Assembly (NCBI RefSeq): GCF_029968015.1
Contig: NZ_JASCIS010000004.1
Span: forward strand, 219,767-283,766
Length of the DNA: 64,000 nt
Origin: Streptomyces luteolus
GTDB lineage: Bacteria > Actinomycetota > Actinomycetes > Streptomycetales > Streptomycetaceae
Direction: 5' to 3'
The position numbers and the translations under genes were made by a program. Each line of letters opens with the position of its first letter. Within the stretch, counting starts at the first letter, position 1. This document shows positions 16,223 through 23,402 of this stretch, in pieces. The notes under the pieces are model-generated. The model ran no database searches and was not told the DNA's origin. It saw only the letters and a program-made list of their open reading frames with translations.

Positions 16223-16611
16223 CCGTCCGTCACCTCAAGTTGGACGAGATTTTGGTCGTCGTCCGGGCCGTCACTGGCAGCGAGCACGCGGTCCGCGACA
16301 TCGGCCTGCTCGTCTCGGCGATGGAGCGCCCCGCCACGCATGTGTTCGGGACCGAGGTGTACCCCACGCTCCACGAGAAGGCCGCGGCGCTCCTGCACTC
16401 CCTCGCCCGTAACGACGCGCTCGTGGACGGCAACAAGCGCACGGCATGGCTGTGCGCGCTCGCCTTCCTCCGTTTCAACGGAGCGCCCCCGCCGACTCCC
16501 GGGCGCCCTTCCCCGGACGATGCCGTGCCCTTCGCCGAGGCTGTGGCCCAGGGCCACATGGATGTGCCGACCATCGCCAAACGCCTCGCGTCCTGGTTCC
16601 CGGTGGGCTGA
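16219..16611 (+). CDS. Doc/Fic-family toxin with altered catalytic motif
   Basis: A 130-residue Doc-type (death-on-curing) protein, normally a kinase that inactivates EF-Tu. Family features are the N-terminal HLKLDEILVVVRAV, the FGTEVYPTLHEKAAALLHSL helix and the motif RNDALVDGNKRTAW. In active Doc proteins the motif reads N-H-x-F/L-x-D-G-N-K-R; here the catalytic His is Asp (AAC GAC GCG at about 16413-16421), while the Asp-Gly-Asn-Lys-Arg anion pocket is intact. This predicts loss or change of phosphotransfer. It is translationally coupled to the RHH gene. It may be a decayed toxin kept as part of the antitoxin complex, or a variant enzyme. Confidence 0.85.
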   Translation: MTVRHLKLDEILVVVRAVTGSEHAVRDIGLLVSAMERPATHVFGTEVYPTLHEKAAALLHSLARNDALVDGNKRTAWLCALAFLRFNGAPPPTPGRPSPDDAVPFAEAVAQGHMDVPTIAKRLASWFPVG

Positions 16612-16867
16612 GCGTCGCCCGGTCACGCTCGGGAAGTCCGTCTGGGCCGAGATCGTGCTGCCCGGCTGAAGGGGTCAGTCCCAGTCCCGCCAACCCACCC
16701 ACGCGGGCCCGAGCTGAGGCGTACGGCACCCGCCCCGCGCACCAACGCACCCCGAACCAGCGCTGTTTGCCCGCCAGGTTCAGGCCGTGCACCCGCCCCG
16801 CAGGCCGACCTCCACAGGTCCGACGCCCGCCCCGGCCCCGCCGGGTCCGGGCTGAGGCCGGGCCCGT

Positions 16868-17413
16868 TCAGCTGCTCGGTGTGTGCAGGGCGGCGCCGCC
16901 CGGTGTCTCGCGTTCCTGCCTTGCCGCGGCGAGCTTGAACTCGGCCCAGACGAGCTTGCCGGCGCCGTCGCGGGGTGCTGTACCCCAGTCGTCGGCGAGT
17001 GCGGCCACGAGGAGCAGGCCCGGGCCGTGGTCGTCATCCTCGGCAGGCTCGCGCAGCTGCGGCTTTCCTTCGCCCGCGTCGTGCACCTCGAGTCGTAGCT
17101 TGTCGACGGATACGGCGAGGCGCACCCGGAACTGCCGTCCGGGTGGGGTGTGTCGAAGGGCGTTCGTGGCGAGTTCGGATACGCAGACAGCCACGTCGAC
17201 GGTTCGGTCGGCCGGGAGACGGCCGGCGATCGCCTCCCGTACGAATCGGCGTGCTCGGCCCACGGACTGACGGTGACGCATGAACTGCCGTTGTAAATAG
17301 ACAGGGTGGGGCGGCGTAGCGGGGGAGGGGTGGCTGAGCGGGCGTAGTCGCGTTGCTTCGTCGTGTCCGTAGGTCGCATCGGTCGGATCGGTCGCATCGG
17401 TCACGTCGGTCAC
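16868..17413 (-). CDS. RsbW/SpoIIAB-like ATP-binding (anti-sigma type) protein
   Basis: Up to 181 residues. The HATPase_c domain of the Streptomyces anti-sigma-like family is clear: [28 protein letters not shown] (N box) and DDHGPGLLLVAALADDWGT (G boxes). Such proteins bind ATP and are thought to hold sigma or anti-anti-sigma partners. The start is uncertain. At 17413 the first codons lie in a 9-bp repeat giving a Thr-Asp-X tripeptide repeat (TDV TDA TDP TDA); an ATG at about 17282 (MRHRQSV) would give only the domain. The gene is on the same strand as, and downstream of, the XRE-TPR regulator gene, 140 bp away. Confidence 0.82.
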   Translation of the reverse strand: MTDVTDATDPTDATYGHDEATRLRPLSHPSPATPPHPVYLQRQFMRHRQSVGRARRFVREAIAGRLPADRTVDVAVCVSELATNALRHTPPGRQFRVRLAVSVDKLRLEVHDAGEGKPQLREPAEDDDHGPGLLLVAALADDWGTAPRDGAGKLVWAEFKLAAARQERETPGGAALHTPSS

Positions 17414-17418
17414 GTCGG
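17374..17418. repeat. 9-bp tandem repeat, five copies, at the start of the ATPase gene
   Basis: Units TCGCATCGG, TCGGATCGG, TCGCATCGG, TCACGTCGG, TCACGTCGG keep frame on the minus strand and encode repeated Thr-Asp-X. The proposed GTG start lies in the last unit. Confidence 0.85.
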
Positions 17419-17553
17419 CTCTCTGAGGGTCGGCCTTGCCCTGGGCCGTTCACGCGGTCGCCGGGGCTTTGCCCGATGTATGCAACCGAAGCGCCACACA
17501 GAGTGACAGGGATGCTGTGTCCTAGTTTCGCGACGCTGGCGGGTGCTCCCGAG

Positions 17554-18768
17554 TCAGTCGCCGACGCCCAGGAACTCCGCCAACGAGCGCAGGCCCGGCG
17601 GATGGTTGGGCAGAGCCCACAGGTCCCGCACGATGGCCACGGCCAGGGTGTGATGCCGCATCCAGGTCGGCGCCACGCGGCGCAGCGACTCCAATGTCTT
17701 CACCGCCCCCGCGGCGTCCCCGAGGTCGGTGTGGGCCCGGGCCACGTCGAGCAGCAGCCAAGTTCGCCACGACGGAGGGGTGTCCTTGCTCAGCCGCATG
17801 CCCTTCGCCAGCGCCAGGGCTTCCTCCGGGTGCTCGTACTGGACGGCCAGGCGTACGCGTTCGATGCGTACCGACGACGGGCTGAAGACGCTGACCATGC
17901 GGTTGTCGCTGCCTTCGGGAAGCGTGGCGACGCGGGCTGCCTCGTTCTCCGCGCCCTCCATCAACGCCGCCGCTCGCGCGTAGTCGTTGCTGCGGGCGGC
18001 CGAGGTGGCGGCGGACATGGTCAGGGCGCCCCAGACCTTCAGGCCGTCCGCGGTGTCCGTACGCCCGCCGTCCTTGGTGTCGTCGGCGGCGCTCAGGGCG
18101 ATGAACAGGGCATCGTCCAGGCGTCCTTGGCGCTGGTACGTCCACGCGACGGAGTTGACGACCATCGCGGGCAGCAGCGGATCGGAGGACTGACCGGCGG
18201 CGTCGATCGCCCGCTCCAGAGCGATCAGGGCCAGGTCCGTCTTGCCCATACGCACCGCGATGTGCCCGGCGAGCTGCAGCACTTTGGCCAGGGCGGCGAA
18301 TCCGTCCCTGCGGTCGTCCTCCTCACCCCGCACGGTGGCGGACCGCGCGTCGGTGATCAGGTCGGGGAGCGTTTTCAGGACCGGGTCGAACTCGGCTGCG
18401 TGGTACTGCGACCAGCCGTCGGCGATCTGCTCGCGCAGGAGGTCGAGCGAGAACTCAGGGCCGGGTGGCTGCGGCTGCGGACCCCACAGCACGGGCATGA
18501 CCGCACGGCGCATGGCTACGAAGCGCGGCCCGTCGTTCTCGCCACTGGAGGTGACCGCAGGCGGGTCCCCGAGCAGAGTGGTCAGTTCCACGCCGAGCCC
18601 GTTCGCGAGAGCGTGCAGCGTGGGCAGTCGCGCCGAGTGCTTCCGCTGCTGTTCGAGCTGGCGGATCACGTCGACGGACACACCGGAGCGGCTGGCCAAC
18701 TCCTCCTGCGTCAGCGAGGCCAGACGGCGCAGACGACGCAGCGTACGTCCCAGGTCTTCGTTTGCCAC
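17554..18768 (-). CDS. XRE-family regulator with C-terminal TPR-like repeats
   Basis: A 404-residue protein. Residues 5-60 are an XRE helix-turn-helix (LRRLRRLASLTQEELASRSGVSVDVIRQLEQ). Residues about 90-400 are paired Ala-rich helices with tetratricopeptide spacing (LALIALERAIDAAGQSS, YQRQGRLDDALFIALSAAD, AVKTLESLRRVAPTWMRHH). This is the HTH-TPR layout of many Streptomyces regulators that sense a peptide or protein ligand. GTG at 18768 without an obvious RBS. The anti-sigma-like ATPase gene follows on the same strand, so the two may work together. Target unknown. Confidence 0.85.
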   Translation of the reverse strand: MANEDLGRTLRRLRRLASLTQEELASRSGVSVDVIRQLEQQRKHSARLPTLHALANGLGVELTTLLGDPPAVTSSGENDGPRFVAMRRAVMPVLWGPQPQPPGPEFSLDLLREQIADGWSQYHAAEFDPVLKTLPDLITDARSATVRGEEDDRRDGFAALAKVLQLAGHIAVRMGKTDLALIALERAIDAAGQSSDPLLPAMVVNSVAWTYQRQGRLDDALFIALSAADDTKDGGRTDTADGLKVWGALTMSAATSAARSNDYARAAALMEGAENEAARVATLPEGSDNRMVSVFSPSSVRIERVRLAVQYEHPEEALALAKGMRLSKDTPPSWRTWLLLDVARAHTDLGDAAGAVKTLESLRRVAPTWMRHHTLAVAIVRDLWALPNHPPGLRSLAEFLGVGD

Positions 18769-18830
18769 GCCGCCACGGTACGCCGGGGAGGCCGCAGGGG
18801 TCAGACCTGGCACCCCCTGGCCCCTACCCC

Positions 18831-19259
18831 CTACCCCCAGTCCCGCCCCGAGCGCCCCCGCTTCGTCTGGGAGCGGGCCTTCTTCTCGCGGAGGCGGCGT
18901 TCGTTGATGCCTCGGGGGATCTTCGTCGCGCGGCGGGGGCGCGGGGGTGGGGCCGTGGCCTCGGCGAGGAGGGACGTCAGGCGGGTCGCCGCCGTCTCGC
19001 GGTTGCGCCACTGGGAGCGGTGCTCCGAGGCGCGGACCGCGATCACCCCGTCGACCAGGCGCGGGGCCAGGCGTTCCAGGGCGCGGGACTTCCAGACCTC
19101 GGGGAGCGATTCCGTACGCGCCAGGTCGAACCTCAACTCCACCTGCGAGTCGGAGGTGTTGACGTGCTGGCCGCCGGGGCCGGAGGAGCGGGAGAAACGC
19201 CACAGGAGCTCGGCCTCCGGCAGGAGGACCGAGCCGCGGATGACGTAGGGCCCAGGCAT
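18831..19259 (-). CDS. arfB: ArfB-type peptidyl-tRNA hydrolase (stalled ribosome rescue)
   Basis: A 142-residue class I release-factor-like protein with the catalytic GGQ loop (RSSGPGGQHVNTSDSQVEL) and a basic, unstructured C-terminal tail (RATKIPRGINERRLREKKARSQTKRG) that enters the mRNA channel of stalled ribosomes. It hydrolyses peptidyl-tRNA on ribosomes lacking a stop codon. Length and tail match ArfB/YaeJ. The ATG at 19259 (MPGPYVIRG) is the expected start; a start 36 bp upstream is possible but adds nonconserved residues. Confidence 0.93.
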   Translation of the reverse strand: MPGPYVIRGSVLLPEAELLWRFSRSSGPGGQHVNTSDSQVELRFDLARTESLPEVWKSRALERLAPRLVDGVIAVRASEHRSQWRNRETAATRLTSLLAEATAPPPRPRRATKIPRGINERRLREKKARSQTKRGRSGRDWG

Positions 19260-19325
19260 GGACCCATCGTCGCGCGACCGGACCCTTCCCGTCACCTCGA
19301 TTTAGCGGCGGAGCTCAGGCCAGGA

Positions 19326-20225
19326 TCAGGCCAGGATCACGCTGCGCGTCAGGTTGCGCGGGCGGTCCGGGTCGTACCCCTTCGACTCCGCCAGGGCGAC
19401 CGCCAGGCGCTGCGCGCGGATCAGATCGGCGAGCGGGTCCGTTCCCTGGCGGGCGACCAGGTGGCCGCCGACCCGGTCCACGTCACCGGCGAGCCCCTCC
19501 GGCAGGGTGCCGAACATCCACGCCACGCGGCCGGGGCCGGTGATGGAGATCGGGCCGTGGCGGTACTCCATCGCCGGGTACGCCTCCGTCCACGCGCCCG
19601 CCGCCTCGCGCATCTTCAGGCCCGCCTCCAGGGCGAGCCCGTACGTCCAGCCGCGGCCGAGGAACGTCCACTGCTCCGCGCCGAGCACCGCCTCCGGGAG
19701 GGGTTCCGTGACCGCGAGTTCCGCGTCCACCGAGGCCTCGGTGACCGACTTCACACCGAGCCCCGACAGGTCGCCGAGGCCCGCGCGCAGGAACGCGAGG
19801 GCGGTCGTGGCGAAGCGGGTCTGGACGACCGACTCCTCGTCCGCGAAGTCGAGGACCGCCACCGCGTCGGCCGCCGCCATGACCGGAGTCCTCGGGTCCG
19901 CGGTCAGGGCCGTGGTCGGCACCGAGCCCCGCAGCTCGCCGAGGAGTTCGAGGACCTCCGTCGTCGTACCGGAGCGGGTGATCGCCACGACCCGGTCGTA
20001 CGCCCGGCCCACCGGGAACTCCGACGACGCGAAGGCGTCCGTCTCGCCCTGTCCGGCGGCCTCGCGCAGGGCGGCGTACGCGAGGGCCATGAACCAGGAC
20101 GTGCCGCAGCCGGTGACGGCGACCCGCTCGCGCGGTCGCGGCAGCCCGTCGAAGGCGGCCGCGGCGTCGGCCGCTCGGCGCCAGCAGGCCGGCTGGGTGG
20201 CTATTTCTGCTGCGGTGCGTGACAT
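19326..20225 (-). CDS. SIS-domain sugar isomerase (GlmS/AgaS-like, no amidotransferase domain)
   Basis: A 299-residue tandem SIS-domain protein. It has VAVTGCGTSWFMALAYAALRE and AITRSGTTTEVLELL (first SIS, phosphosugar Ser/Thr loop) and FLGRGWTYGLALEAGLKMREAAG with the family AEAY-like segment (TEAYPAMEYRHGP) in the second. No glutamine amidotransferase domain is present, so it should act as a deaminating isomerase or a related phosphosugar enzyme, fitting the amino-sugar theme. The ATG at 20225 follows GAGGAG. It is divergent from a sugar-binding lipoprotein gene, with a DasR-type site between them. Confidence 0.85.
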   Translation of the reverse strand: MSRTAAEIATQPACWRRAADAAAAFDGLPRPRERVAVTGCGTSWFMALAYAALREAAGQGETDAFASSEFPVGRAYDRVVAITRSGTTTEVLELLGELRGSVPTTALTADPRTPVMAAADAVAVLDFADEESVVQTRFATTALAFLRAGLGDLSGLGVKSVTEASVDAELAVTEPLPEAVLGAEQWTFLGRGWTYGLALEAGLKMREAAGAWTEAYPAMEYRHGPISITGPGRVAWMFGTLPEGLAGDVDRVGGHLVARQGTDPLADLIRAQRLAVALAESKGYDPDRPRNLTRSVILA

Positions 20226-20482
20226 GTGCGGTGGCTCCTCGACGAGCGTTCGGAACGGGCGTACGGAAACGGGCGTACGAAATCGGCGTAAGGAACGAGC
20301 GGACGGAACGGGCGGACGGAACGGGCGGACGGACGTACTCGGCAGAACGTCACGTGCATAGCAGCAGCTCGGGGCGGGCGGCAACGGTGCGCCCTCGTTG
20401 CCGAAGCGAGATCTGAGTGGTGTAGACCTTATGGGCGAACTGCGGGCAAACAAACGGGGCGGGCAAAGGTGGGGAAGCGGCT
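20226..20482. other. Divergent regulatory region with short repeats
   Basis: Between the SIS gene and the sugar-binding protein gene. Imperfect GGGCGKACGGAAC-like repeats fill 20249-20338, and the DasR-type site lies at 20416-20431. No gene. Confidence 0.6.
20416..20431 (+). promoter_or_regulatory. DasR-type operator (dre)
   Basis: AGTGGTGTAGACCTTA matches 12 of 16 positions of the DasR consensus, including the TGGT and TAGACC cores. It is 51 bp before the sugar-binding protein gene and 190 bp upstream of the divergent SIS gene, so it could control both. Confidence 0.65.
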
Positions 20483-21751
20483 GTGCAGCGGCGCATGACA
20501 GGTCTGACGGCGGCGGTCGCCACACTCGGCATCACGGCGGGCCTCGCTGGATGTGGGGCGGAGAGCGGCTCCGACACCGTCACGCTGAAGATGGTCGCCG
20601 CCGATTACGGCGACAGTCCGGCCAACAGCACCCAGAAGTACTGGGACAAGGTCAGCGCCGACTTCGAGTCGAAGAACCCCGGCATCCGGGTCGACGTCGA
20701 CGTCCGCTCCTGGAGCGAGGTCGACGCGCACGTCGCCGCGCTCGTCAAGAAGGGCGAGGCGCCCGACATCGCGCAGATCGGCGCGTACGCCGACTACGCC
20801 GCGCAGGGCAAGCTCTACAGCGCCGACGACCTGCTCTCCATCCCCGTACAGGCCGACTTCCTGCCCGCCCTCTCCGAGGCCGGCGAGCTGCGGCGGGTGC
20901 AGTACGGCATGCCCTTCGCGTCCTCGACCCGGCTGCTCTTCTACAACAAGGACCTCTTCGCGAAGGCCGGGGTCACCGGCACCCCGCAGAGCTGGACCGA
21001 GCTGGCCGCCGACGCGCGGAAGCTGAAGGCCGCGGGCGTGAAGTACCCGTTCGCCCTGCCGCTCGGCCGCGAGGAGGCCCCCGCCGAGACGCTGATGTGG
21101 CTGCTCAGCGGCGGCGACGGCTACACCGACAACGTCGGTACGTACACCCTCGACTCCGACCAGAACATCAAGACCTTCAAGTGGCTGCGCGACGACCTCG
21201 TCGGCAAGGGCCTCACCGGCCCGACCGCGCCCGGCGAGCTCGACCGGCAGGACGCCTTCGACGCGTTCTCGCGCGGCGAGGTCGGCATGCTCAACGGCCA
21301 CCCGACGCTGATGAAGCAGGCCGAGAAGCAGGGCGTCGAGTACGGGATGGTCCCGCTGCCCGGCGTCAACGGCAAGGCCAAGGCCACCCTGGGCGTCGCC
21401 GACTGGATGATGGGCTTCAAGGAGAACGGCCACAAGGAGGAGATCGGCAAGTTCCTCGACTTCGTCTACGACGACGAGAATGTCCTGGACTTCTCCGAGC
21501 GGTACGACATCCTGCCCGTCACCTCGTCCGCCTCCGACGCGATGGCCGACGAACCGGAGTACAAGCACCTGCGGGAGTTCCTCGAGGAGCTGCCGGACTC
21601 GGAGTTGTACCCGGTGGGCAAGACGTCCTGGGCGCAGGTCAGCGCGTCCATCAAGAAGGAGATCGGCAAGGCCGTGCGGCCCGGGGGCGACCCGGCGGAG
21701 ATTCTGCAGGAGCTGCAGAACGAGGCGGTCGCGGCGGAGTCGGCGGAGTAG
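20483..21751 (+). CDS. Extracellular sugar-binding lipoprotein (ABC transporter)
   Basis: A 422-residue solute-binding protein of family 1. The signal peptide ends in a lipobox (GLAGC, near residue 24), so it should be lipid-anchored outside the membrane. MalE-like features are DFESKNPGIRVDVDV, APDIAQIGAYADYAAQG, YNKDLFAKAGV and FSRGEVGMLNGHP. No permease or ATPase gene is adjacent; in Streptomyces such orphan receptors share the MsiK ATPase encoded elsewhere. The DasR-type site upstream and the divergent SIS gene point to an amino-sugar or chitin-derived ligand. GTG start with GGGGAAG upstream. Confidence 0.9.
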   Translation: MQRRMTGLTAAVATLGITAGLAGCGAESGSDTVTLKMVAADYGDSPANSTQKYWDKVSADFESKNPGIRVDVDVRSWSEVDAHVAALVKKGEAPDIAQIGAYADYAAQGKLYSADDLLSIPVQADFLPALSEAGELRRVQYGMPFASSTRLLFYNKDLFAKAGVTGTPQSWTELAADARKLKAAGVKYPFALPLGREEAPAETLMWLLSGGDGYTDNVGTYTLDSDQNIKTFKWLRDDLVGKGLTGPTAPGELDRQDAFDAFSRGEVGMLNGHPTLMKQAEKQGVEYGMVPLPGVNGKAKATLGVADWMMGFKENGHKEEIGKFLDFVYDDENVLDFSERYDILPVTSSASDAMADEPEYKHLREFLEELPDSELYPVGKTSWAQVSASIKKEIGKAVRPGGDPAEILQELQNEAVAAESAE

Positions 21752-21796
21752 GGGCTTGCGGGTGTTGTTGTCGGTGCGCGCGTCTACGGTTTTCTC

Positions 21797-22051
21797 ATGA
21801 CCCCCGACGAACCCCGCCCCTCCGAGGCTCAGCTGTCCGAGCGGGACAGGGCCGTGCTCGCGCTGGAGCGGCAGGGGTGGGCGTCGCCCGGTGTGAAGGA
21901 GCGCGCGATACGGGAGCGGCTCGGGATATCCCCGGCCCGCTACTACCAGCTCCTGAACGCCCTCCTCGACGACCCGCGCGCCCTCGCCCACGACCCGGTG
22001 ACGATCAACCGCCTCCGCCGCGTCCGCGAGGCCCGCCGCGCCCGCCGCTGA
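21797..22051 (+). CDS. DUF3263-family small DNA-binding-like protein
   Basis: An 84-residue DUF3263-type protein. LSERDRAVLALERQGWASPGVKERAIRERLGISPARYYQLLNALL reads as a helix-turn-helix, followed by a basic tail (RRVREARRARR). The family is widespread in actinobacteria and its role is not established. The ATG at 21797 follows the sugar-binding protein gene by 45 bp on the same strand. Its stop runs directly into a dispersed repeat. Confidence 0.85.
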   Translation: MTPDEPRPSEAQLSERDRAVLALERQGWASPGVKERAIRERLGISPARYYQLLNALLDDPRALAHDPVTINRLRRVREARRARR

Positions 22052-22350
22052 TTTTCCCCACCCCGCCCCTTCCCGAAGTCCTCAGCGGACAGCTCTGGGG
22101 GCGACGCCCCCAGCCCCCCATCCCGGGGCTGCCGCCCCTGGACCCCGCTTCGGGGGCCAGCCCCCGGACCCCCGCTCCTCAAACGCCGGAGGGGCTGGTT
22201 TTTAGGGGCGCGGGGAACTGCGCAAAGCCCAGCCACGACGGCGCGGCAGCCGAAAGACGAAGCCGGGGTCCGGGGCCGAGTCGGGGCCCGGGGCGGAGCC
22301 CCGGGAGCTGTCCGCAGGGCTTTCGGGAAGGGGCGGGGAGGGGAAAAATC
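22046..22350. repeat. Dispersed nested palindrome (copy 2, long form)
   Basis: This fills the 305-bp gap between the DUF3263 gene and otsB. The outer arms (TTTTCCCCACCCCGCCCCTT at 22052 and the complement at about 22321-22348) enclose further GC-rich hairpins, a copy of CGCCGGAGGGGCT (about 22183) and the GGGGCGCGGGGAACTGCGC repeat also seen near 3273. No gene. Confidence 0.8.
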
Positions 22351-22356
22351 AGCCCC

Positions 22357-23235
22357 ATGCGCAGCCACCCGCACCCGCCCACCCCCGACAACGACATGCC
22401 GGTACCGGCAACCCCCGCCGGGCGGGAAGGGCTCGCCGCCCTCCGAGCCCACCCCGAACACGCCCTCGTCGCCCTCGACTTCGACGGCACCCTCGCCGAG
22501 ATCGTCCCCGACCCCGAGCAGGCCAGAGCCCACCCCGACGCCGTGCCCGCCCTCGCCGCCCTCGCCCCCCGGCTCGCCTCCGTGGCCGTGGTGACGGGGC
22601 GGCCCGCCGGGGTCGCCGTGCGGCACGGCGGGTTCGCGGGCGTCGCGGGCCTTGAGCACCTCGTCGTACTCGGGCACTACGGCGCCGAACGCTGGGACGC
22701 GGTGACCGGCACCGTGCAGGCCCCGGACGTACACCCGGGCGTCGCCGGCGTGCGGGCCGAACTCTCCGGATTCCTCGACGAGTTGGGCCTGTGGCGCGGC
22801 ACGTGGGTCGAGGAGAAGGGCCGTGCCGTCGCCGTGCACACCCGCCGTGCCGACGACCCGCACGCCACGTTCGACGCCCTCGGCGGCCCGCTCGCCGAAC
22901 TCGCCGCCCGGCACGGCCTGATCACCGAGCCCGGCCGCTATGTGATCGAGCTGCGCCCGCCCGGCATGGACAAGGGCGTGGCCCTGGCGTCGTACGCGCG
23001 CGAGGTGGGCGCGGAGTCCGTCCTGTACGCGGGCGACGACCTGGGCGATCTCCCGGCGTACGCGGCCGTGGAGAAGCTGCGCTCGGACGGGGTGCCGGGG
23101 GTGCTCGTGTGCAGCGGCAGCGCGGAGGTCGCGGAGCTGGCGGAACGAGCGGACCTCGTCGTGGACGGCCCGGCGGGAGTGGTCCGGCTGCTGTCCCGGC
23201 TGGCCGAGGTGCTTGCGGCGGCTCGGCCGCAGTAG
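22357..23235 (+). CDS. otsB: Trehalose-6-phosphate phosphatase
   Basis: A 292-residue HAD-superfamily phosphatase. Motif I is LDFDGTLAEI (nucleophile Asp near residue 42), and the end has YAGDDLGDLPAY (motif IV). With the convergent otsA it converts UDP-glucose plus glucose-6-phosphate to trehalose. The ATG at 22357 lies directly after the dispersed repeat; an ATG at 22396 is the alternative and would remove a His/Pro-rich leader. No typical RBS is seen for either. The repeat after the stop (hairpin 23252-23285) should act as terminator. Confidence 0.92.
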   Translation: MRSHPHPPTPDNDMPVPATPAGREGLAALRAHPEHALVALDFDGTLAEIVPDPEQARAHPDAVPALAALAPRLASVAVVTGRPAGVAVRHGGFAGVAGLEHLVVLGHYGAERWDAVTGTVQAPDVHPGVAGVRAELSGFLDELGLWRGTWVEEKGRAVAVHTRRADDPHATFDALGGPLAELAARHGLITEPGRYVIELRPPGMDKGVALASYAREVGAESVLYAGDDLGDLPAYAAVEKLRSDGVPGVLVCSGSAEVAELAERADLVVDGPAGVVRLLSRLAEVLAAARPQ

Positions 23236-23251
23236 CGCCGCCTGCCGCGTG

Positions 23252-23380
23252 CGCGCCGGAGGGGCTGATTCATCAGCCCCTCCGGCGTTTGAGATGGGGG
23301 TCCCCCCTGCTCGAGCGAAGCCGAGAGCTTGGGGGAGGGGTCTGGGGCGGAGCCCCAGTTCGGGAAGGGGCGGGGAGGGG
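23252..23380. repeat. Dispersed palindrome (copy 3) with second conserved block; convergent terminator
   Basis: A 15-bp hairpin CGCCGGAGGGGCTGA/TCAGCCCCTCCGGCG (23252-23285) is followed by the block GGGGGTCCCCCCTGCTCGAG... (about 23294-23338), whose near copy sits inside copA at 45761-45804. It lies between the convergent otsB and otsA genes. Confidence 0.85.
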
Positions 23381-23402
23381 ATGAAGCACGCGGCCCGAAC
23401 CC

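Noticed and set aside
16612..16867. Possible small gene between Doc and the ATPase gene
   Set aside because: Frames in this 256-bp gap have no RBS, domain or conserved look. I see nothing supported.
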